Below are positions 18,910-27,099 of a stretch of 64,000 nt of DNA, one piece after another (within the stretch, counting starts at the first letter, position 1; each line of letters opens with the position of its first letter). The notes beneath the pieces are model-generated. The model was not told the origin of the DNA and did no database searches. It was given only the letters and a program-made list of their open reading frames with translations. The position numbers and the translations under genes are program-made. This DNA comes from an uncultured Flavobacteriales bacterium (GTDB lineage Bacteria > Bacteroidota > Bacteroidia > Flavobacteriales_G > Salibacteraceae), in contig CAKZKD010000005.1 in assembly GCA_937121175.1 (NCBI GenBank), positions 327,037 to 391,036 of the forward strand, given 5' to 3'.

Positions 18910-19350
18910 TTAATTATTAATCAGTAGTAGTTCTACACTGTAGACTATACCGTCATGATTAATTATAATAATGTGGGCTTCCGAATAATACTGCAGACTA
19001 TTTTCGTGTTTCTCTCCGCTTCCGTCATTAAATATTTGGTGTTTGTGTTTGCTACTTTTCTTTTTATGAACCTGCAGATGAGTTATCCCGGCAAAGGTTA
19101 TTTGCCCTAAGATTATATTGCCAGTATTTCCTGTTGCTCCTTTAACGTACCCTACAAAAAAGTATGTCTAAATCCGTATCATAAACCAGTACACCGTGAG
19201 AAAACCCAGCACCCGAACTCATTGCCTCTCGCCGAACAGCAGTAATACGTTGTATACGTGTCAGTTTATCATTGGCTTTCATATCCAATACTACGTTGGC
19301 ATCAGGTGCTGCACTATTCACTCCAAGTTGGGATAAAGACGAAAAGCATG
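18910..19350 (-). pseudogene. Decayed collar-protein gene with internal deletion and frameshift
   Basis: Read on the minus strand, the 5' part translates to a clear collar N-terminus: LGVNSAAPDANVVLDMKAND, then REAMSSGAGFSHGVLVYDTD. The frame breaks at an A-run on the + strand (19156-19161, one A longer than in collar F). After GATGNTGN the sequence jumps to degenerate C-terminal remains (GSGEKHEN...YYSEA in place of HENRPPYYALA), so the whole collar core is missing. The stop corresponds to 18910-18912. It is divergent to, and touching, the START pseudogene. The evidence for decay is the deletion plus frameshift; the boundaries are approximate. Confidence 0.75.
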
Positions 19351-19956
19351 AAAAAATACGGTATTATGAACCATCTGAGTTGCCATTGTTTGCTCTACTG
19401 GTTGGGCTCAAGACAAATGGGAGCTAAAGAAAGGACAAGAATTCGGTTAAGGTATGGACAAAAGATGCTCCGGGCTGGACGCTTAAACAATATAAAGCAG
19501 CTTGTCTAATTAACGCTAATGTTGATTCTGTTTACAATTTTATAATCGATTGGGACAAACGAACAACGTGGTATTCAGATAATACCGAATGCAACGTATT
19601 GCATAAGTCAGGCAATGATGAATTTATTGTTTACTATGTATTTGCTGCGCCATGGCCCGTCGATGACCGAGACATCATTAGTAAGTCAATGTGTAATAAA
19701 GAACCGGACGGCAGCTACCTCATTCGAGTTTCTACCATACCTCATTATATTCCTAAGAAAAAGGACTATGTGCGCATTGAAAAGGCTCAAGGTCTTTGGA
19801 AAATACGCCAATTGGATGAAAACACTACCGAAGTAATATTAGAAGGAAAATCAAACACTGGTGGCGAAGTTCCCGAATGGTTAGCCAATATGTTTATTGA
19901 GGATAATCCTTTTAAAAGTTTGACCAACCTTAAAAGAGCACTTTGAGGTTGAATAA
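19348..19956 (+). pseudogene. Frameshifted START-domain gene (paralogue of 15496-16101)
   Basis: From about 19435 to 19930 the translation closely follows the intact START protein (VYNFIIDWDKRTTWYSDN, YYVFAAPWPVDDRDII, WLANMFIEDNPFKSLTNL). There are at least three breaks. The signal-peptide part lies in a different frame from the following AQDKWELKK. One extra A occurs at 19430-19432. One extra A in the run 19932-19935 gives a premature end just before the conserved EHFEV tail. Restoring the last frame puts the stop at 19954-19956, immediately before the convergent collar B gene, matching the START/collar arrangement at 16101/16104. It may be partly translated but cannot make a full-length secreted protein. 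Confidence 0.82.
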
Positions 19957-20946
19957 TCAATATACTCTCATGATAAATGCTAGTACATAATAGGGTGGTC
20001 GGATATCAAATGCATCGCCTGATCCTGTATTATCGGTTGTAAATGAATGCTTGTGCTTGCCTCCAGTACTACTTCCAACAGTTTCTTGCCTGTTACCTGT
20101 AGAGTTATGAAAAGCATCTCTAATGGTTCCACTAGTTTCACCATCCTTAATATGATCTGCTCTTTGTTTATGAGTATGTGCACCGTCAGTATTAGTATTA
20201 CCTGTATGGCTATGCGCTGGCAAATTTGCTATTGAAAGAGTTTTTTCCCAATTTCCTAAACCACTTGTCGATGCAGCCTTTTTATTTCCTGACTTTTCAC
20301 TTAGATTCCCTGGTTCTTGATAATCAATATGACCATTTAAAGAATCAAACCCGACTATAAATTTACCTCTCAAATCTGGTGTTGTATAGCTATTTTCCGA
20401 ACCTCCATCACAGAGCAACCAACCTATTGGTGGTGTTTTCCCGCTCCACATTATTATACCACCTACTGGTACAATTCCATCGCCTTTAAAGGCACCTCCT
20501 GGTGGCACCACGATGCTTTTTGCAGTAATGGTTCCATTTACATCAAGCTTAGTTTGAGGGGCGCTAGTGCCAATTCCAACATTTCCGTGCTTAATTCCTG
20601 GGGCTGTCATGGTGGTCATATCTGCGGTTGTCGTATCATTATATTCTCTGTGTTCGGTTTTCCAAGGGTTCATGGCAAACCATTGTGTATTTCCTGAGGT
20701 GCCGTTTCCATAACCTACAAACATTATATTCAAGTCGGTATCGTATACCATCATTCCTTGCGAAAACCCTGAACTACTCATTGCCTCCCTTTGCACCGTG
20801 GTCATTCTCGGAATTAGCAACCCCTTGTTATTGGCTTTCATATCTAGAACGGAATTGGTGTCTGGGCTCGTATTATTAACGCCAATCTGGGCACTACAAA
20901 AAACGGAGTATGAAAGAGCAATAGAAAGAATAAAAATGTTTTTCAT
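19957..20946 (-). CDS. Secreted phage-tail-collar-like protein, module 2 (collar B)
   Basis: A 329-residue paralogue with a signal peptide ending at about residue 20 (SVFCSAQ). After the family N-terminal block (IGVNNTSPDTNSVLDMKANN to NPWKTEHRE) comes a collar domain with PVGGIIMWSGKTPPIGWLLCD, TTPDLRGKFIVGF and the C-terminal IRPPYYVLAFIMRVY. HxH pairs (HSH, HTH, HKH) border a variable Gly/Thr/Asp-rich segment different from the other copies, and the HEN before RPPYY is replaced by FDI. It follows its LytTR regulator by 11 bases, so the two are probably one transcription unit. Confidence 0.8.
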   Translation of the reverse strand: MKNIFILSIALSYSVFCSAQIGVNNTSPDTNSVLDMKANNKGLLIPRMTTVQREAMSSSGFSQGMMVYDTDLNIMFVGYGNGTSGNTQWFAMNPWKTEHREYNDTTTADMTTMTAPGIKHGNVGIGTSAPQTKLDVNGTITAKSIVVPPGGAFKGDGIVPVGGIIMWSGKTPPIGWLLCDGGSENSYTTPDLRGKFIVGFDSLNGHIDYQEPGNLSEKSGNKKAASTSGLGNWEKTLSIANLPAHSHTGNTNTDGAHTHKQRADHIKDGETSGTIRDAFHNSTGNRQETVGSSTGGKHKHSFTTDNTGSGDAFDIRPPYYVLAFIMRVY

Positions 20947-20957
20947 GGAGCTTATTT

Positions 20958-21626
20958 TTACGCAAAAATGGCCAACTGGCCTTTAAAGTTTCTTGAAATG
21001 GGAATTATACGGCTATCCACCAACAACTGTGAGCCACTATATTGTTCAATGTAGTTTGTGTTTACAACAAAAAAGCGATTTACTCTTACGAAAGAGTCCG
21101 GTAGTTCTTGCATAATATTCTTGAGCGTATCTCGGCGTGTGTAGTGGCCATCAATCGCAATTATATCCAAATAATTTTTTTGTGTTTGAATCAACTGAAT
21201 TTCACTCGGGTGAACCGATTTAGCTCCAAACCTACCTTTGACTAGGATACTATTTTGCTTGTTTACATCAACCATAAGTATCGCCATCCGCAAATCCTCA
21301 TTTTTTACCGGTTTGTAAAAAAAACCATTAGGCTGTACGGTAAGTACTTTCGCCATTTGCTTTTCGTTGAGTTTATCAGCAAGTAAAATGAACGCCTTAT
21401 TTCGCTGTTTCATAATTCCCACTAATTCAAAAGCAGAAATATCACCGCTAGCAGCGACATCAATTATAGCGAATTGGAAATCCCAATTACCCTCACTCAA
21501 AAAATCGTTAATGGAATGGAACAATGCAACATAGCGGAATCCTTGTTTTCTAAAAAAACGCCGCCGTTCAGCAGCAGCAAAACGGTCTGTTTCAATGATT
21601 ACAATACTCTTATCCTTCCCACTCAT
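20958..21626 (-). CDS. LytTR-domain response-regulator-like protein, module 2
   Basis: Receiver-like domain followed by a LytTR DNA-binding domain (IQLIQTQKNYLDIIA, LKNIMQELPDSFVRVNRFFVVN, IIPISRNFKG). I start at ATG 21626 (MSGKDKSIVIIETD) because this places the first receiver strand at the N-terminus; an in-frame TTG at 21680 would add 18 residues. The receiver is partly degraded: the Asp in AIIDVA and the Lys in FYKPV are kept, but the acidic cluster reads ETD and the conserved Thr/Ser position is Ala (ILLADK). No cognate kinase is in the module; a 7TM-DISM/LuxR protein is encoded upstream. It probably regulates collar B, 11 bases downstream. Confidence 0.8.
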   Translation of the reverse strand: MSGKDKSIVIIETDRFAAAERRRFFRKQGFRYVALFHSINDFLSEGNWDFQFAIIDVAASGDISAFELVGIMKQRNKAFILLADKLNEKQMAKVLTVQPNGFFYKPVKNEDLRMAILMVDVNKQNSILVKGRFGAKSVHPSEIQLIQTQKNYLDIIAIDGHYTRRDTLKNIMQELPDSFVRVNRFFVVNTNYIEQYSGSQLLVDSRIIPISRNFKGQLAIFA

Positions 21627-21836
21627 TACATTGCCTAAAATTGCTCTGGCACTTACCAAAACATTAGAATCTAAACTCAATCAGATTATCGACAACGTTA
21701 AAATATTTGAAGCAGAAAGCCCATAAATCATGGTGATAGGAAACGGGTGGTTTTTATTTTTAATCAGCAAATACACTGAAAAACAATAAGATAAAAAACA
21801 AACTGGGTCCGTACGTATGTTCTCGCTTGGCACCTA

Positions 21837-23195
21837 TTATTCAGAGGGTGGACTAAAATTTAAGTATAAATAGCCAGCGTCGCGCTTCGATTTTACATCG
21901 AGTTTATTGAAAATATTCCGTACATGGAACTTCACTGTATTTTCAGAAATAAACTGTTCTTCGGCAATTTTCTTGTTTAGTTTACCTGCTGATATTTCAC
22001 GTAAAATTTCGATTTCTTTATTGGTTAACGCAAACTTCTTTTGGAGTTCTCTTTCTAATTGCACACCAATTTCATTTGACTTTCTATTTAGTTTAATCCT
22101 ATCTGTATAATCCTTCAATTTTTGACGCATTTGATTGTTCTCATCGGCTAAAGTCTTAGCTTGATACATAATGGCGTATGTAAAAACAACCATTTCTATT
22201 ACAGAACCAGCTTTATAGGTCCAAAGCGGCAATCCCAAACCGTGAATACCTAAATGAGGGCTTATGTAAAAATCATGTGCAAATAAAAGAGGCACTCCAT
22301 AAGCTAATGCCAGAATTTTCGCGTAAATCGATTTGTTCCAGAGCAAGATTCCTGCTATCCAAAAAACATCGCAAGAAAGTAACAGCAAGATTGATATGGA
22401 AGAAAAGGCATATTTGTTACCCGTAGATATAAAAATTGCAATACAAGCAAAGGCAAGTACAATGAATCCAATTCCAACTTTTCTGAGCTGAGGCAGTTCT
22501 TTTTTTAAGTTCAAATAGCTCGTGGTAAAAAGTACCGCAGCTATGGGCAAAATGGAATTAATAAAAGGCTCCACAGATTCAGTTATAATACCGTTTCCAA
22601 ATATCAACAACACCAAGCCGTCTTTGTATAGTACATTCATTGACAGACCGACAACCATTAAGGTATATTGCAAATAGGTAATATTTCTAAAAGATAAATA
22701 GGAGAAAAGATTGATTAAAATAATACAGAGTACAATACCTATATAAATTCCGATTATCATTCGACTTGTCGCCTCTTCTTCAAAGTAGTCATCAGATTTT
22801 AATATTTCGATTGGGATTCTGGCTTCAAGCAAGCAATTAACCTTTATAAATAGTGTTCGACTTTCTGTCGAAGGAGGTATTTTATAGGTCTGAAATCGTT
22901 TTTTGGGTAAAGGTAAAATCTCTCTAGTATTCTCATAAAGGTTGGTCCGAGACAAATGCGCTTCTGGAAGCGTAATAATTAAACTCGATTGAGTTGCTTC
23001 TAACTCAACTTTAAACCAATAAACACCGTTATCAAGGCCGTTATAAATCCTCTCGTTAAAAGGTTCCCAACTTTTATTTTTTTGAACCTCCTTTAGGGTA
23101 ATGTCTTGATGAGTGTAGGATATTTTCTGCGCAAATACACTATTAACACAAAACATCAAACAGAAACCCAAATACCAGCGCTTTGGTTTGCTCAA
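21837..23195 (-). CDS. 7TM-DISM membrane sensor with C-terminal LuxR-type HTH, module 2 input gene
   Basis: Membrane-bound one-component regulator. It has a signal peptide (WYLGFCLMFCVNSVFAQ), a periplasmic 7TMR-DISM extracellular-like domain (about 130 residues, with YWFKVELEA), seven hydrophobic segments (roughly from MIIGIYIGIVLCIILI to VIEMVVFTYAIMY), a coiled-coil linker, and a C-terminal LuxR/GerE helix-turn-helix (LTNKEIEILREISAGKLNKKI, ENTVKFHVRNIFNKLDV). I place the start at TTG 23195 (MSKPKRWYLG), which gives an ideal signal peptide; TTG 23252 in the same frame is the longer option. DISM domains are thought to sense carbohydrates or other extracellular ligands; the ligand is unknown. 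It stands where modules 3 and 4 have a histidine kinase. Confidence 0.82.
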   Translation of the reverse strand: MSKPKRWYLGFCLMFCVNSVFAQKISYTHQDITLKEVQKNKSWEPFNERIYNGLDNGVYWFKVELEATQSSLIITLPEAHLSRTNLYENTREILPLPKKRFQTYKIPPSTESRTLFIKVNCLLEARIPIEILKSDDYFEEEATSRMIIGIYIGIVLCIILINLFSYLSFRNITYLQYTLMVVGLSMNVLYKDGLVLLIFGNGIITESVEPFINSILPIAAVLFTTSYLNLKKELPQLRKVGIGFIVLAFACIAIFISTGNKYAFSSISILLLLSCDVFWIAGILLWNKSIYAKILALAYGVPLLFAHDFYISPHLGIHGLGLPLWTYKAGSVIEMVVFTYAIMYQAKTLADENNQMRQKLKDYTDRIKLNRKSNEIGVQLERELQKKFALTNKEIEILREISAGKLNKKIAEEQFISENTVKFHVRNIFNKLDVKSKRDAGYLYLNFSPPSE

Positions 23196-23370
23196 ATTGC
23201 AGAAAACGGAGGGTATTAATAAATTCAATTGAAGTTTTATTTCGAGTCTCAATATTACTTCAAAAATTCATTTTTTGCACATCAAAATCAGTTGGAACTA
23301 TATCAACTACACACTTGGATTATCTAATAATAAGAAACCTGAAGTTGGAGGAACCTCCATCGAATAAAAG

Positions 23371-24321
23371 CTAATATACACGCATGATATAGGCGAGTGT
23401 GTAGTAAGGCGGACGGTTTTCATGATGCCCACCTCCGCCAGCGAATCCTACACCTATTGTGTGACTATGATCCCCGACTGACGCGGTAGATCGATTCGTC
23501 TTCCATTGAGCAATATCCGGACAAGATACCGTATTATCATTATCGTTAATATTATGGATTTGTTTTTTATACCCCCAGAATTTGTGCCTATGATTGCCAC
23601 TTGAAGAAGACGTTGCCGTATGGGTATGACTTGGTATTTGACTTATTGTTAGTTTAACACTATCCATACCTCCAGATTTACCTACTGTAGTGCCTGCAGT
23701 GCTTAAAGACCCCGGATTAATATATTCTGAATCACCCGGATCATACCCAACAACAAATCGACCCCTTAAGTCTGGTGTTTTATAACCGTTGGAAGTAGTG
23801 CCATCACATAGGACCCAGCCGATAGGAGCGACCTTACCACTCCACATAACAATTGTTCCAAGCACCGCTACCCCCTTTCCAATGAACTCATCGGCTTTTA
23901 CTTTACCTACTACTTCCAATTTTTTAGTAGGATTATTGGTTCCAATACCAATTCGACCATGCTTAAGGCTTGGAGCGGTCATAGTTGTCATGTGAGCCGT
24001 ATCAGTATTAGAATTCGTTCGATATTCTGTCTTCCAAGAATTCATAGCATACCACTTTTTATTCCCGTTCGAGCCATTTCCGTAACCTACAAACAGAATG
24101 TCCAAATCAGTATCATACACCATCATTCCTTGAGAGAATCCAGCTCCAGAACTCATAGCTTCTCTTTGAACTGTAGTAAGCCTTGGAATCAATAAACCTT
24201 TATTCGTTGCGTTAATGTCTAAAACAGCAGCACTATCTGGGAAGGGGTTATTAATTCCTACTTGCCCGTTAATTGCACTACAACCAAAAACTAATACTAA
24301 GAAAAACAAAAACCTAATCAT
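23371..24321 (-). CDS. Secreted phage-tail-collar-like protein, module 3 (collar C)
   Basis: A 316-residue collar paralogue with a signal peptide (about 1-20), then VGINNPFPDSAAVLDINATN and the shared WYAMNSWKTEYRT block. The collar part has AVLGTIVMWSGKVAPIGWVL, KTPDLRGRFVVGYDPGDS and the ending HHENRPPYYTLAYIMRVY. HxH motifs HTH, HRH and HSH surround a variable segment with NDNDNTVSCPD, closely matched by collar D and in outline by E. It is the last of three collar genes in a row, 13 bases after collar D. I infer it is co-transcribed with D and E from a promoter upstream of E. Confidence 0.8.
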   Translation of the reverse strand: MIRFLFFLVLVFGCSAINGQVGINNPFPDSAAVLDINATNKGLLIPRLTTVQREAMSSGAGFSQGMMVYDTDLDILFVGYGNGSNGNKKWYAMNSWKTEYRTNSNTDTAHMTTMTAPSLKHGRIGIGTNNPTKKLEVVGKVKADEFIGKGVAVLGTIVMWSGKVAPIGWVLCDGTTSNGYKTPDLRGRFVVGYDPGDSEYINPGSLSTAGTTVGKSGGMDSVKLTISQIPSHTHTATSSSSGNHRHKFWGYKKQIHNINDNDNTVSCPDIAQWKTNRSTASVGDHSHTIGVGFAGGGGHHENRPPYYTLAYIMRVY

Positions 24322-24334
24322 CTCAACATTGTAT

Positions 24335-25315
24335 TTACTTGACCCTCATTATATAAGCCAATGCGTAATATGGGGGTCTATTTTCGTGCTTAACATCTCC
24401 CCCAGTGTTGTTTACCGTAATACTATGATTATGGCTTCCCTCGTAGAATGTTTGTTGGGTGATACTCCAGTTCCTTGAATCGGGGCAGGAAACTTCATTA
24501 TCATCATCACATATATTACTTCCTTGCCTTTGATAACCTTCAAAGAAATGAGAATGTCCACCGGCATTACTGGAACTAGCATTATGAACGTGTGAAGGCA
24601 TCTCACTTAAGCTGAGCCTAACACTATCTTCTCCGCCCGTGTTCCCAATTGGCGAAAAATTTTTACTACTTAATTCACCAGGTTCTGAGTAACGAGAATC
24701 ACCCGAATTATATCCAACTACAAACCTCCCACGTAAATCCGGTGTTTTAAAACCGTCTTTTACACTTCCATCGCAAATTGCCCAGCCAGTTGGCGCTATT
24801 TTCCCACTCCATAACATTATGGTTCCTAGTGGAAATGCACCTCGACCAATAAATTCGGTAGCTTTTATGGTTCCATTTGCTTCTAATTTTTTAGTAGGCT
24901 GAGAAATTCCTATACCAACATTTCCATGATTTACTCCTGAAGAGGTCATGGTTGTTAGGTGAGCTTGGCTGCTATTTCCAGCTGTTCTATATTCAGACTC
25001 CCATGGGTTAAGAGCATACCACTTATTGCTATTTTGTCCGTTTCCGTATCCAACGAATAAAATATCCAAATCAGTATCGTACACTATCATTCCTTGAGCA
25101 AATCCACTTGCGGCCATTATTTCTCTTTGCGCAGTTGTTAACCTTGGAACCAAAAAACCTTTATCTGAAGATGATATATCCACAATAGCATTGGAATCTG
25201 GCATCGTGTTATTTATCCCAATTTGCGATTTAGCTCTCCCAAAAAACATAACGACAAGCAGAATTGGAAAGAATACCCTGCACCTATTTTGTCTTTTTAT
25301 TTTTAATCGGACCAT
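24335..25315 (-). CDS. Secreted phage-tail-collar-like protein, module 3 (collar D)
   Basis: A 326-residue collar paralogue with a longer basic N-terminus before the hydrophobic signal segment (FFPILLVVMFFGRAKSQ). The N-terminal block IGINNTMPDSNAIVDISSSD and the linker to the collar domain are conserved. The collar domain has PLGTIMLWSGKIAPTGWAIC, KTPDLRGRFVVGYNSGDS and HENRPPYYALAYIMRVK. HVH, HSH and HNH pairs flank a variable segment with DDDNEVSCPD. It is the middle gene of the E-D-C triplet, with 8 bases to E and 13 to C. Confidence 0.8.
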   Translation of the reverse strand: MVRLKIKRQNRCRVFFPILLVVMFFGRAKSQIGINNTMPDSNAIVDISSSDKGFLVPRLTTAQREIMAASGFAQGMIVYDTDLDILFVGYGNGQNSNKWYALNPWESEYRTAGNSSQAHLTTMTSSGVNHGNVGIGISQPTKKLEANGTIKATEFIGRGAFPLGTIMLWSGKIAPTGWAICDGSVKDGFKTPDLRGRFVVGYNSGDSRYSEPGELSSKNFSPIGNTGGEDSVRLSLSEMPSHVHNASSSNAGGHSHFFEGYQRQGSNICDDDNEVSCPDSRNWSITQQTFYEGSHNHSITVNNTGGDVKHENRPPYYALAYIMRVK

Positions 25316-25323
25316 ATAATGTA

Positions 25324-26268
25324 TTATTCAACCCTCATAATAAAAGCCAACGAATAGTACAATGGCCTGTTTTCATGATTACCTCCTCCTCCTTGATTAC
25401 TTATGGTAATCGTATGAGTATGTGTCCCTGCATATTTCGTGTACCTAGTTTCGCTCCAATCACGGCTATCCGGTGCAGAAATATTATTATTCTCATTGTC
25501 GCCTATGTTATTGTACCTTCGATCATAACCTTGAAGAGTGTGTCTATGACCACCTGCAGAGCCACAATTTGCTACGTGATTATGACTTGGCAATCCGTTT
25601 ATAGTAAGCGTTACCATTTTTGCTCCCCCAATTTTGCCCACCGTTACTCCTTTAGTGCTTAACAAACCTGGTTCAGAATAGTCAGGATTAGATGAATTGT
25701 ATCCAGCGATAAAGCGACCTTTAAGGTTAGGTGTTTTAAATCCATTATACACTCCTCCATCGCACAATTCCCAACCATTAGGTGGAACTGTTCCGCTCCA
25801 AAGAAGGATAGAGCCAATAGGTGCAATGCCATTTCCTTCAAAATCCACCGCTTTGACGGTACCGTTTACCTCCAATTTTTCGGTTGGGTTCGAAACGCCA
25901 ATCCCTACGTTTCCATGATTAACCAGACCATCGGTCATAGTAGTCATATGTGCAGTGTCAGAATTATTATCGGTCCTATATTGAGTTTTCCAAGGGTTGA
26001 GAGCGTACCATTTAGAATTACCGCTCCCATATCCAACAAAAAGAACATCAAGATCAATATCGTAAACCATCATGCCTTGAGAGAATCCATTTCCTGAATT
26101 CATAGCTTCTCTTTGCATGGTGGTCATTCTTGGAATAAGCAAACCTTTATTATTGGACTTTAGGTCTAAAATTGCATTTGTATCAGGAGATGGATTGTTT
26201 ACACCAACTTGTGCAGCAGTTTCTGCAATTGAAAAGAAAAAAAAAGTAATGTAGACAAATATTCGCAC
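25324..26268 (-). CDS. Secreted phage-tail-collar-like protein, module 3 (collar E)
   Basis: A 314-residue collar paralogue with a predicted GTG start and a signal peptide (VYITFFFFSIAETAAQ). It has the family N-terminal block (VGVNNPSPDTNAILDLKSNN), IAPIGSILLWSGTVPPNGWE, KTPNLKGRFIAGYNSSNP and ENRPLYYSLAFIMRVE. HNH, HRH and HTH pairs border the variable segment with GDNENNNISAPD. First gene of the collar triplet, 143 bases downstream of the module 3 response regulator; the gap holds a candidate promoter element shared with collar F. Confidence 0.8.
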   Translation of the reverse strand: MRIFVYITFFFFSIAETAAQVGVNNPSPDTNAILDLKSNNKGLLIPRMTTMQREAMNSGNGFSQGMMVYDIDLDVLFVGYGSGNSKWYALNPWKTQYRTDNNSDTAHMTTMTDGLVNHGNVGIGVSNPTEKLEVNGTVKAVDFEGNGIAPIGSILLWSGTVPPNGWELCDGGVYNGFKTPNLKGRFIAGYNSSNPDYSEPGLLSTKGVTVGKIGGAKMVTLTINGLPSHNHVANCGSAGGHRHTLQGYDRRYNNIGDNENNNISAPDSRDWSETRYTKYAGTHTHTITISNQGGGGNHENRPLYYSLAFIMRVE

Positions 26269-26321
26269 GTACTTGAATTTTCATCAAATATGCCCAAACT
26301 CATGGTACACTCACAAAAGAG

Positions 26322-26330
26322 TGGGACGAA
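26322..26330 (-). promoter_or_regulatory. Shared upstream element TTCGTCCCA before the collar E-D-C unit
   Basis: On the minus strand TTCGTCCCA ends about 53 bases before the collar E start and is followed by CTCTTTTG. The same nine bases followed by ATTATTTTG occur at nearly the same distance before collar F. This could be the upstream part of a promoter or a LytTR regulator site; it rests on two close matches and a third partial one. Confidence 0.4.
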
Positions 26331-26411
26331 CTGTTGCTTTTTTTCAATGAAGATGATCAGTATTTATAAACTGGGCAACATTGGCCAAAACCATAATATT
26401 ATGATTTTGAC

Positions 26412-27068
26412 TTACTCAAGATTTTTTCTGTAATTCCGAGAAATAGAAATAATTTGATCCTTAATTTTCAGTTGGGAGTTTGTTTTCTGGTCAATTAGAT
26501 CGGTATTTACAACACAAAAACGATTTACTTGAACAAAAGAATCTGGTAATTGCGAAACCATTTCTTTCAATGAACTCCGATGGTGAAATACCTCATTTAC
26601 GGTGTGTATATCCAAGTAATTTCGGTCTGTTTTGACAAACAAAATTTCATGAGCCGCAAGTTCCTTAACTCCATAATTCCCCTGAACCTTAATTTTTGGA
26701 GCTTGATTAGAAAATATTATTTGCAACGCGGCCTTTACATCAAAGTCTTTGAATGGTTTTGCAATATATCCTTGCGGCTTTAATTGCGCGGCCTTTGCAA
26801 GCGTTGAACTATCCTGATTCGCGGTTAAAAAAATAAACGGGATATTTCGACTACTCAACTGTGTAGCAACATCAAGCCCTGTAAGAGTTCCGGCAAGAAA
26901 AATATCTAACAGGGCGGCATCAAATTTCCAATCGGTATTTTCTAAGAATTCTTCTGCGTTATCAAAAGGCCCTACAGGATTATAACCAAGATTTTTTATT
27001 ACATCATGAATATGATCACTCACAAAAAACTCATCTTCTAGAATTAATATTGAATTATTTGAATTCAT
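26412..27068 (-). CDS. LytTR-family response regulator, module 3
   Basis: A 218-residue two-component response regulator. The receiver domain (about 5-120) keeps all key residues: acidic pair E11-D12, phospho-acceptor D55 (AALLDIF), T82 (FIFLTANQ) and K104 (IAKPF). The LytTR domain (about 125-218) includes ILFVKTDRNYLDIHT and LPDSFVQVNRFCVVN. I start at ATG 27068 (MNSNNSILILEDEF), which begins the receiver properly and leaves 31 bases to the upstream kinase stop; a longer reading into the kinase gene is unlikely. It is the probable partner of the HisKA_2 kinase just upstream and the probable regulator of the collar triplet. Confidence 0.9.
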   Translation of the reverse strand: MNSNNSILILEDEFFVSDHIHDVIKNLGYNPVGPFDNAEEFLENTDWKFDAALLDIFLAGTLTGLDVATQLSSRNIPFIFLTANQDSSTLAKAAQLKPQGYIAKPFKDFDVKAALQIIFSNQAPKIKVQGNYGVKELAAHEILFVKTDRNYLDIHTVNEVFHHRSSLKEMVSQLPDSFVQVNRFCVVNTDLIDQKTNSQLKIKDQIISISRNYRKNLE

Positions 27069-27099
27069 GATTGCGGTAATTATTAATCCTCGTTTATTT

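Noticed and set aside
19258..19509. Small + strand protein of 83 residues
   Set aside because: It reads through the decayed collar gene and the signal-peptide part of the START pseudogene in the wrong frame; the true homology lies in other frames.
24215..24478. Plus-strand open frames opposite the collar genes
   Set aside because: They recur at equivalent places opposite each collar copy, follow the codon structure of the minus-strand genes and show no independent domain, so they are shadows.
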